This document shows, piece by piece, positions 45,831 to 52,162 of a stretch of 52,162 bases of DNA. Both the position numbers and the translations under genes were made by a program. Location: positions 1 to 52,162 of the forward strand of contig PDPR01000017.1 in the NCBI GenBank assembly GCA_002749285.1. The letters are read 5' to 3'. The stretch comes from Maribacter sp. Its GTDB lineage: Bacteria > Bacteroidota > Bacteroidia > Flavobacteriales > Flavobacteriaceae. Every line of letters starts with the position of its first letter. Within the stretch, counting starts at the first letter, position 1. A model generated the notes under the pieces. The model did not search any database and was not told the origin of the DNA. It saw only the letters and a list, made by a program, of their open reading frames with translations.

Positions 45831-46748
45831 ATGAAAAACCGAAACCTACTCCAGTATATACTCATTACCCTAAAAGGAATCGCCATGGGTGCGGCAGATG
45901 TCGTTCCCGGGGTCTCAGGAGGAACGATCGCATTTATTTCAGGCATCTACGAAGAATTGATCACATCGATCAACAATATCAACCCTTCCTTGGTGAAAAT
46001 ATGGAAAAACAAGGGGTTCAAAGCCTTTTGGCAAAAACTCAATGGTAATTTTTTGACTGCCCTTTTCCTAGGTATCTTCATAAGCCTTTTTTCCTTGGCA
46101 ACCTTGGTAAGTTGGTTGTTGGAAAATGAACCCATACTGCTCTGGTCTTTCTTTTTTGGGCTGGTCGCGGCCAGTATATTTTTCGTCGGAAAGGAAATAA
46201 CCAAATGGAATCTGGCCACCATAATCATCCTGGTTCTGGGTGCTGCCATAGCATATTTTGTAACGACCCTACCAGCATCCGAGAACACAGCAAGCCTCCC
46301 CTATTTATTCATGTCCGGGGCATTGGCCGTCTGCGCCATGATACTACCCGGTATCTCAGGGGCTTTCATTCTAGTATTATTGGGGTCGTACAAAACCATT
46401 TTGGATGCCGTTCACGAAAGGGATGCCAAAATAATCCTCACCGTGGCCCTGGGTGCCATCTTCGGGCTTTTGAGTTTTGCCAAACTCCTGAAATGGATGT
46501 TCAACAACTACAAGAACCTGACTTTGGCCCTATTGACAGGGTTTATCGTAGGGTCTTTAAATAAAATCTGGCCGTGGAAATTGATTTTGGAAACCAAGAC
46601 CATTGGCGACAAGGTCATCACCCTGAAAGAACAGAACATATCCCCATTCGATTTCGAAGGTGACCCAAAGTTAATATTGGCCATTATTGCTGTTACCATC
46701 GGTTTTTCACTTATTTTTATACTCGAAAGAATCGCCTCAAAAAAATAA
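45831..46748 (+). CDS. DUF368 membrane protein, PopT-like (copy 1)
   Basis: DUF368 proteins such as PopT return undecaprenyl phosphate across the membrane for cell-wall synthesis. This 305-residue copy has about eight hydrophobic segments. Both signature glycine/proline repeats are present: MGAADVVPGVSGG at residues 19-31 and ILPGISGAFILVLLGSY in the second half. The ATG at 45831 is preferred over TTG 45825. The next DUF368 gene begins 8 nt after its stop. Confidence 0.9.
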   Translation: MKNRNLLQYILITLKGIAMGAADVVPGVSGGTIAFISGIYEELITSINNINPSLVKIWKNKGFKAFWQKLNGNFLTALFLGIFISLFSLATLVSWLLENEPILLWSFFFGLVAASIFFVGKEITKWNLATIIILVLGAAIAYFVTTLPASENTASLPYLFMSGALAVCAMILPGISGAFILVLLGSYKTILDAVHERDAKIILTVALGAIFGLLSFAKLLKWMFNNYKNLTLALLTGFIVGSLNKIWPWKLILETKTIGDKVITLKEQNISPFDFEGDPKLILAIIAVTIGFSLIFILERIASKK

Positions 46749-46756
46749 GTATCTTA

Positions 46757-47767
46757 ATGTATGAACCTAGAACATTTTCGGATAAATTGTTTTTGGTCAT
46801 CAAAGGGCTCGCCATGGGTGCCGCCAATAAGGTCCCAGGGGTATCCGGGGGTATCGTGGCCTTTGTTGGGGGCTTCTATGAGGAATTCATATACTCCCTT
46901 CAAAAAATAAACCTCAAGGCCGTAAAATTACTTTTTAACGGCAGGTTCAAAAGCTTCTATCGCTACATAAACGGCCAATTCCTGGCACTTCTCATTTTTG
47001 GTATGGTAGTGAGCTATTTCAGTATATCGAAATTGCTCGATTACTTCTTGGAAACAAAGGAACTTTTTGTCTGGGCCACTTTTTTCGGAATGATATTAGG
47101 GTCTATCTACTATATTTCAAAAGATTTCAACTGGAATAAAAAGACCCTGATTGCCGGTATCCTAGGACTTATCGTCGGCATATCGATAAGTTTTTTGAGT
47201 CCGGCCAAGGAGAATGACAACCTATGGTTCATTTTCATATGCGGAATGATCAGTGTCTCGGGCATGACCCTGCCAGGGTTGTCCGGTTCTTTCATTCTTA
47301 TCCTTTTGGGAAATTATGTCCTGCTCTTGGTTGATTCCGTCAACTCGCTATACGACTCCATAACTGAAATGTTACGGGGTGATTTTAGCTTTATAAGAAA
47401 CCACGAAAGGTTGGAAACATTGAAGATCCTTGCCGTATTCACCTTGGGTTCTACCGCAGGGCTAGTTACCCTCTCACACATACTCACCTATGTACTCAAG
47501 CGCTTTAAACACATAGCGACAGCTGTGATCATTGGGTTCATCACTGGCTCATTGGGGGTGGTATGGCCTTGGAAACGGACCATTTTCAAAACAGACGGGG
47601 ACGGACAAGTGTTTTTGGATTCGAACGGCAAGGAGATAATCCTGAATTACGAAAGGTACCTACCCGACTTTGGCATGATGGAAACTTGGTGGGCCATACT
47701 ATTTGTCATCTTGGGTATATTTATTTTGTTAGGTTTGGAATGGTATGGGGACAACAGGAAAAAATGA
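46757..47767 (+). CDS. DUF368 membrane protein, PopT-like (copy 2)
   Basis: A 336-residue paralogue of the preceding gene. The first signature reads MGAANKVPGVSGG at residues 20-32; copy 1 has Asp-Val where this has Asn-Lys. The second signature, MTLPGLSGSFILILLGNY, is intact. Copy 2 has two longer loops (residues around 205-220 and 285-300). The substitution at a charged position in the predicted lipid-phosphate site suggests a changed ligand or role. Its end overlaps aroE by 23 nt. Confidence 0.88.
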   Translation: MYEPRTFSDKLFLVIKGLAMGAANKVPGVSGGIVAFVGGFYEEFIYSLQKINLKAVKLLFNGRFKSFYRYINGQFLALLIFGMVVSYFSISKLLDYFLETKELFVWATFFGMILGSIYYISKDFNWNKKTLIAGILGLIVGISISFLSPAKENDNLWFIFICGMISVSGMTLPGLSGSFILILLGNYVLLLVDSVNSLYDSITEMLRGDFSFIRNHERLETLKILAVFTLGSTAGLVTLSHILTYVLKRFKHIATAVIIGFITGSLGVVWPWKRTIFKTDGDGQVFLDSNGKEIILNYERYLPDFGMMETWWAILFVILGIFILLGLEWYGDNRKK

Positions 47768-48491
47768 TTACGGATTGATAGGTAAGGACATCTCTTACTC
47801 TTTTTCAGAAAGCTACTTTAAAAAGAAGTTCAAAAAGCTGAGACTGACCGAATGCTCCTACAGGAATTTCGATCTGGGACAGATCGAGGATTTCAATGAT
47901 CTAATACAGCAAAACGAACAACTTAAAGGGCTAAATGTCACCATCCCCTATAAAGAGGAAATAATCCCATATTTGGACAAGCTCGATAAAAAAGCCAAAA
48001 AAATAGGTGCCGTAAATACCATAAAATTCACAAAAAAAGGACTAAAAGGTTACAATACAGATGTTTACGGATTCGAAAAATCGATAAAACCATTCTTAAG
48101 GGAAAACCACGACAGAGCCTTGATATTAGGTACGGGAGGAGCCTCAAAAGCTGTGGCATTCATCTTTGGGGAACTGGGAATCAAATTTAAATTTGTATCC
48201 AGAAGACCAAAGAAAAACCAATTGAGGTATGCCGATCTAAATGAAAAAACAATGAAGGAATATACGGTATTGGTCAACTGCACCCCTTTGGGCACATTTC
48301 CAAACATCGATGAAAAACCGGACATCCCATACCAATGGATCACAGATACCCATCTGCTTTTCGATTTGATCTACAACCCTGAAAAGACAACCTTTTTACA
48401 AGAAGGGGAAAACCGGGGGGCATCAATATGTAACGGGTTAAGAATGCTGGAGTTACAGGCGGAAAAAGCTTGGGAAATCTGGAATCCATAA
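47745..48491 (+). CDS. aroE: Shikimate dehydrogenase
   Basis: AroE reduces 3-dehydroshikimate with NADPH in aromatic amino acid synthesis. The 248-residue protein is short but complete. Substrate-binding GKDISYSFS is near residues 13-21, catalytic Lys70 lies in NVTIPYK, and Asp106 in GYNTDVYGF. The nucleotide loop GTGGASKAV follows. ATG 47745 lies inside the previous gene; it is the only start that leaves the glycine/lysine opening complete. AroE is not near the other aromatic gene (trpB). Confidence 0.93.
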   Translation: MGTTGKNDYGLIGKDISYSFSESYFKKKFKKLRLTECSYRNFDLGQIEDFNDLIQQNEQLKGLNVTIPYKEEIIPYLDKLDKKAKKIGAVNTIKFTKKGLKGYNTDVYGFEKSIKPFLRENHDRALILGTGGASKAVAFIFGELGIKFKFVSRRPKKNQLRYADLNEKTMKEYTVLVNCTPLGTFPNIDEKPDIPYQWITDTHLLFDLIYNPEKTTFLQEGENRGASICNGLRMLELQAEKAWEIWNP

Positions 48492-48522
48492 AAAATCCCA
48501 AAAAAAAGAACCTATATAAACT

Positions 48523-48552
48523 TTGGTATTCATTCGGTTGTTAGTATATTAC
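48523..48552 (+). promoter_or_regulatory. Possible promoter TTG-N19-TATATTAC for the DUF349 gene
   Basis: TTG at 48523-48525 and TATATTAC at 48545-48552 have 19-nt spacing, but the -7 part diverges from TAnnTTTG at two positions. The ATG is 34 nt downstream. Confidence 0.3.
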
Positions 48553-48586
48553 ATTGACATTCTTAAGCAGAACTAACACGAATACA

Positions 48587-50758
48587 ATGCAAGAAGAAAA
48601 AGATCAAGAACTACAGAAAACTGTAGGTGGCGAAAAAAATTCAGAAACTACCGAGGCAAGCGAACATACCCTGGAGAAAAGCCCTGAAAGTACAATTAGG
48701 ACCCCAAAGTCAGTCGATTCCCTTGAGCCAAAAAAAAGCGAACAGCCAAAAGACCCTATGGACCTCGAACCTACAAAGGAAGAAACGGACAGTGAAAAAG
48801 ACAATGCCCTAAATGAGACCGAGGAATCCAACACCGAGGATGCCGGACCAACAAAACAGTCCACAGATTCCGAACCTGCAGAGGAAGAAACGGACAACAA
48901 GAATGATGATGCCCTAAATGAGATCGAAGAGTCCAACGCCGAGGATGCCGAGGACCAAGACAACCACCATAGGCATAATATCCCCTTATTGGATTACCAT
49001 GCCATGTCTATGGAAAATCTTGTGGGAGAGTTACAACGATTGGTGAAAAACGAAAAAATACAGGCTATCAAAAAACATGTTGATAGAATCAAACATGAAT
49101 TTGACCTTAAATTCCAGGAGTTCATTGAACAGAAAAAAGAGGATTTCGTAAACAATGGCGGTAATGAGCTGGACTTTAGATACAATTCGGTCTCAAAAAG
49201 GCAATTCAACGAAGTATATTCTGAATATCGGGAAAAACGAAACCAATATTACAAGAACCTTGAAAATAGTTTAAAGGATAATATGACCAATAGATTGGCG
49301 ATTATCGAAGAGTTGAAAAGCTTGGTCAATGTAGAGGAAGATATCAACACCACTTACAAACACTTTAAGGAGGTACAGGAAAAATGGAGAAGTGCCGGCC
49401 CTGTTCCCCGTAACAAATACAATGATATATGGCGCACCTATCATCACCATATCGAAATTTTCTATGACTTTCTACACATAAACAGGGAATTGCGCGACCT
49501 TGATTTCAAACATAACCTCGATGAAAAAACAAAATTGGTAGAACGTGCAGAGGCCTTGGGAAAGGAAGAGGACCTTAATAAAGCTTTTCGCGAACTACAG
49601 ACCTTACACAAAATCTGGAAAGAGGATATCGGCCCAGTTGACAAAGAGCATCGTGAAGAAATATGGGAACGTTTCGGCAATGCCACCAAGGTATTGCACC
49701 AAAGAAGACAGGAACACTATAAGGAACTCGATAAGGTATACGGTCAAAATCTTGAAAAAAAGAAAGGGATTATCAATGCCATCAAGGATATCTCTGGTAA
49801 CATCGCCAACAACCATAAGGCCCTACAGCAACAAATAAAAAAAATCGAGGAATTACGCGATGATTTTTTCAAGGCAGGAAGAGTGCCCCAAAAGGTCAAC
49901 GAACATACATGGGCCGAATTTAAGGAAGCGGTACGTGGTTTTAATAGAAATAAGAATGCCTACTACAAAAACCTAAAAAAGGACCAACAGGAAAATCTAG
50001 AGAAAAAACGCGAACTATTGGACCTTGCCATTTCATTGAAAGACAGTGAGGAATGGGATACAACCACTTCCGAGATGAAGCGCATCCAGAATGAATGGAA
50101 AAAAATAGGCCATGTACCACGCAAATATTCCGATAAGATATGGAAAGAGTTCAAAGATGCCTGCAACCATTATTTCGATCGTTTGCACAAATCGAAAAAT
50201 GCGTCCCATAAAGATGAGGTCGAAAATTATGAGAAAAAGGACGCCTGTCTAAAACGATTGAAGTCCTTTGAATTGACAGGGCAAAGGGATACCGACCTAG
50301 CTGCGATAAAATCCTTTATCGAGGAATGGAAAACATATGGCCGGGTCCCTTTTAACAAAAAGAACATCAACCAAAAGTTCAATAAGATCCTAGATGCCAT
50401 CTTCAAGAAATTGGATGTCGGCAGACAAGAATCCGAGCTATTGAAATATGGCAATAAAATCCAACAATTAGCGAATGCCGATGACGATAGGGCCATTGTA
50501 AATGAACGCCTGTTTATTCGTAAGAAGATTGATGAAAGTAAAAACGAGATCCGCCAATTGGAGAACAACCTTCAATTCTTTTCAAATGCCTCTGAGGACA
50601 ATCCTTTGGTAAGGGATGTAATTAAAAAGGTGGAAAAACAGAAAAAAACATTGGAGACATGGATGGCCAAATTGAAAAAACTGAACATCATGCAACACAA
50701 TCTGGAAAAGGAGGATATTGTTGATGAGGCAACCAATCCCACCCAAAAGGAAGAATAG
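48587..50758 (+). CDS. DUF349 multi-repeat protein
   Basis: A 723-residue soluble protein. Residues 1-130 are a disordered acidic tail containing two near-identical 35-residue blocks. The remainder consists of several DUF349 repeats of about 70-75 residues, each with the pattern W(K/R)xxGxVP, for example KWRSAGPVPRNKY, EWKKIGHVPRKYSD and EWKTYGRVPFNKK. The domain is found in many bacteria, including flavobacteria; function is unknown. The ATG at 48587 is chosen; a TTG at 48554 would add 11 residues. Confidence 0.85.
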   Translation: MQEEKDQELQKTVGGEKNSETTEASEHTLEKSPESTIRTPKSVDSLEPKKSEQPKDPMDLEPTKEETDSEKDNALNETEESNTEDAGPTKQSTDSEPAEEETDNKNDDALNEIEESNAEDAEDQDNHHRHNIPLLDYHAMSMENLVGELQRLVKNEKIQAIKKHVDRIKHEFDLKFQEFIEQKKEDFVNNGGNELDFRYNSVSKRQFNEVYSEYREKRNQYYKNLENSLKDNMTNRLAIIEELKSLVNVEEDINTTYKHFKEVQEKWRSAGPVPRNKYNDIWRTYHHHIEIFYDFLHINRELRDLDFKHNLDEKTKLVERAEALGKEEDLNKAFRELQTLHKIWKEDIGPVDKEHREEIWERFGNATKVLHQRRQEHYKELDKVYGQNLEKKKGIINAIKDISGNIANNHKALQQQIKKIEELRDDFFKAGRVPQKVNEHTWAEFKEAVRGFNRNKNAYYKNLKKDQQENLEKKRELLDLAISLKDSEEWDTTTSEMKRIQNEWKKIGHVPRKYSDKIWKEFKDACNHYFDRLHKSKNASHKDEVENYEKKDACLKRLKSFELTGQRDTDLAAIKSFIEEWKTYGRVPFNKKNINQKFNKILDAIFKKLDVGRQESELLKYGNKIQQLANADDDRAIVNERLFIRKKIDESKNEIRQLENNLQFFSNASEDNPLVRDVIKKVEKQKKTLETWMAKLKKLNIMQHNLEKEDIVDEATNPTQKEE
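48767..48957 (+). repeat. 105-nt tandem repeat inside the DUF349 gene
   Basis: Copy 1 starts at 48767 (GAACCTACAAAGGAAGAAAC) and copy 2 at 48872 (GAACCTGCAGAGGAAGAAAC); the period is exactly 105 nt or 35 codons. The second copy is partial and ends near 48957. The repeat lies in the acidic disordered N-terminus. Confidence 0.75.
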
Positions 50759-50846
50759 GGAATTACAGATTAACTACTGACACCAACCAATCGGATTGAA
50801 ACGGACAAAATACGGGAAAACACATAAGAACAATACTGTTCATAAA

Positions 50847-50957
50847 ATGGCCACAACCCCACTAGATACCCAAGTCGAAAACAACGAAATCCAACTTCCC
50901 AAGCCTGACCCCTTTTTCATGGATAGCAAGGAGCTGGGGAAATGGCACCTTAATTAA
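50847..50957 (+). CDS. Possible 36-residue small protein
   Basis: A short frame with a normal start and stop reading MATTPLDTQVENNEIQL, then PKPDPFFMDSKELGKWHLN. The pattern (regular codon use, PKPDPFF, a clear tryptophan) resembles a real protein or the end of one, not random DNA. No family was recognised. It lies between the DUF349 gene and a terminator that follows at once. It could also be a relic of a larger gene. Confidence 0.4.
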   Translation: MATTPLDTQVENNEIQLPKPDPFFMDSKELGKWHLN

Positions 50958-50971
50958 GCACTTATAAAAGT

Positions 50972-50996
50972 AAAACATGGCAATTGGCCATGTTTT
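50972..50996. terminator. Terminator between the DUF349 and CBS genes
   Basis: AAAACATGGC at 50972-50981 pairs perfectly with GCCATGTTTT at 50987-50996 over a 5-nt loop. The A- and T-rich ends allow termination from both sides, as expected between convergent genes. Confidence 0.7.
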
Positions 50997-51038
50997 GGTT
51001 CAATACCATACATCTATTTTATACGTACTTGGTTGGTA

Positions 51039-51464
51039 CTAATCCTCATACTGTTGCAGCATAAAGTTTATTAGGTCGGTCGTAGTGACCATACCTACAA
51101 GTTTCCCATCATCTACAACAGGTAGGGCATGAAATTCTTTTTTCGCTAGTATCTCGGCAACATCCTTTACAATGGTGTCCGAAGACACACTAACCAGGTT
51201 TTTGGCCATCACCTGTTCTAAACTGAACATATTATAGACCATTGAATCAACCTCATCCTCATCCTCATAAACAGCATCGGCAAAACTGATTCGCAACAAA
51301 TCGGTATAACTCAGCATACCGATGATCTTAGCCCCCGAAACTACAGGTATATGCCTAATATGATGCTTTTTGAATAAATACTCTGCCCTTTCCAAATTAT
51401 CCGAGGTGCTTAAAGTAATGACATCCTTACTCATTATTGTCGAAATAGGAGTTCCTTTTTTCAT
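51039..51464 (-). CDS. Two-CBS-domain protein
   Basis: A 141-residue cytoplasmic protein made of two CBS domains (about residues 1-62 and 75-141), which together bind adenosine nucleotides. The family patterns are MSKDVITLSTSDNLERAEYLF with IRHIPVVSGAKIIGMLSYTDLL, and KNLVSVSSDTIVKDVAEIL with FHALPVVDDGKLVGMVTTTDLI. The domain acts as a sensor or regulator; its partner is unknown. An FNR-type box at 51519 lies about 41 nt upstream of the inferred transcription start, which points to redox or oxygen control. Confidence 0.88.
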   Translation of the reverse strand: MKKGTPISTIMSKDVITLSTSDNLERAEYLFKKHHIRHIPVVSGAKIIGMLSYTDLLRISFADAVYEDEDEVDSMVYNMFSLEQVMAKNLVSVSSDTIVKDVAEILAKKEFHALPVVDDGKLVGMVTTTDLINFMLQQYED

Positions 51465-51488
51465 AATCTTGAATTTGAATTACACTAC

Positions 51489-51496
51489 TAAAAATA
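51489..51496 (-). promoter_or_regulatory. -7 element TATTTTTA for the CBS gene
   Basis: TAAAAATA on the plus strand reads TATTTTTA on the minus strand, matching TAnnTTTG except for the final base. It lies 24 nt upstream of the CBS start. Confidence 0.45.
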
Positions 51497-51518
51497 ATCA
51501 ATAATACTGCCGAAAAGT

Positions 51519-51532
51519 ATGATAAAAATCAT
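51519..51532 (-). promoter_or_regulatory. FNR/CRP-type box ATGATAAAAATCAT
   Basis: The 14-bp sequence is a palindrome whose core TGAT-N4-ATCA fits the FNR consensus TTGAT-N4-ATCAA in all but the outer bases. Its centre is near 51525.5. That is about 41 nt upstream of the transcription start inferred from the -7 element, the position of a class II activator. Confidence 0.55.
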
Positions 51533-52162
51533 ATAAGCCCCATTTTTGGGTTGTCGACAACCTCCCTGGACCAAGACACATGATTATCGAGACTCAAAGA
51601 CCTTACCATACCTGCCCCCAATTATAAATTATAACATCGGCCCTTCCTATAGACTATTATACCATTTAGAAAAAAGATTGTCCATTTGGACAGATACCGT
51701 ATACTTGACTGAATACCAAATAGTTAAACACAATTAACAACCTTGTTGAAGATTATGGGGCCATCTTTGACAACCCAAGACCGACCTATAAGGATATTGA
51801 TGCCTTTACACAGATACGAACACCTAAGTTGGGCAATTTGGGACTTGCAGGCCTTAACATAGGTCCATGGATACCGGATAATTACAGCTGTTCGGGTGTC
51901 CAAAAGGCACTTGTCCACAATCCGTGATTGGGCGAAGGGTATGGTAAAAGACGAAAAAACTATTCGCCTACACGGAATCCGTTAGAAAACGTATTGGCCG
52001 AATGTTCGTCGGGTTTTGTTGTGGCCCCTGTGCCAACAACTGTTCGCGGATATGCAACAATTGTCTGAAAGACGTAAAACATAATCCGAACAATCGTACA
52101 TCAATAGGTGGTAGAGGCCACATAGGTGCTGGTTACCGGCTAGACCTGTCCACTCGTACAAA
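51533..52162. other. Terminal region with broken coding-like stretches
   Basis: No intact gene. Three coding-like stretches lie in different frames: a plus-strand frame to 51737 (IGPSYRLLYHLEKRLS), a plus-strand 68-codon frame without start at 51724-51927 (YGAIFDNPRPTYKDID), and a minus-strand 40-codon frame at 51960-52082. The first two lie close together and could be fragments of a decayed outer-membrane protein gene. Confidence 0.45.
51960..52082 (-). pseudogene. Possible C-terminal remnant, minus strand
   Basis: A 40-residue frame ends in GTGATTKPDEHSANTFSNG and FRVGE before a stop at 51960-51962. The ending has the look of a natural C-terminus, with an FGE-sulfatase-like NGFRV. An upstream stop in the same frame follows directly, so the rest is missing or out of frame. 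The gene's identity is unknown. Confidence 0.35.

Noticed and set aside
51724..51918. 64-codon minus-strand frame at the window end
   Set aside because: No family pattern; the plus strand here looks more coding-like, though also broken.

Overview
The window looks like chromosome of a marine-type member of the Flavobacteriaceae (Bacteroidota). Three things point there. Promoters carry the Bacteroidota -7 element TAnnTTTG (usually TATTTTTG) and there are few obvious Shine-Dalgarno sites. The gliding-motility lipoprotein GldI is present, as is the wreck of a type IX secretion (T9SS) C-terminal sorting domain. Several families are typical of the group (DUF5683, DUF6122, DUF3810, DUF349, tandem DUF368, the OstA-like/LptA protein, long-form LepB). 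No rRNA, tRNA, CRISPR array or prophage was found.

Layout. 0.3-7.5 kb (+): udk, divIC, then parA-parB-DUF5683-dapB-lepB-wbqC-DUF6122, a partly overlapping run for chromosome segregation, lysine/peptidoglycan precursor supply and protein export. 7.5-13.6 kb (-): TPR protein, ribH, a small membrane protein, mutL, two rhomboid proteins and an EEP-family hydrolase. 13.8-15.6 kb (+): recF, a lipoprotein and a DUF721 protein, a RecF/DUF721 arrangement linked to DNA metabolism. ndk (-) follows. 16.4-19.2 kb (+): DHH phosphoesterase, gldI and a cyclophilin-FKBP fusion lipoprotein, ending at a 54-bp perfect palindrome. pepD (-) and a DUF3810 gene (+) are divergent. 22.0-28.1 kb (+): two exported amidohydrolase-like proteins and a FATP-type acyl-CoA synthetase. 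28.4-36.0 kb (+): stand-alone trpB, a SpoU methyltransferase, an M48 CAAX-type protease, and relA/spoT-fur-purA.

36.0-37.5 kb is a scar zone. It holds a decayed T9SS sorting-domain gene, a small lipoprotein, a truncated IS200-type transposase and a 137-bp element with terminal inverted repeats. Directly after it lie three exported carbohydrate enzymes (GH109-like oxidoreductase, DUF1080 lipoprotein, second Gfo/Idh/MocA oxidoreductase). I read them as a periplasmic redox-assisted glycoside cleavage cassette and as the most likely accessory island here. 41.4-50.8 kb (+): conserved envelope/housekeeping run of OstA-like protein, class III aminotransferase, TPR protein, two DUF368 undecaprenyl-phosphate-transporter-like proteins, aroE and a DUF349 protein. 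A CBS-domain gene (-) with an FNR-type box closes the annotated part; the last ~600 bases hold only broken coding-like stretches.

Most of the window is ordinary core genome. The best leads are the redox glycosidase cassette beside the mobile-element scar, the T9SS pseudogene, the divergent second DUF368 copy, the amidohydrolase modules that lost their metal-binding HxH, MutL without its endonuclease motifs, and the FNR-type box upstream of the CBS gene. Family assignments come from recognising motifs by eye; no database search was run.
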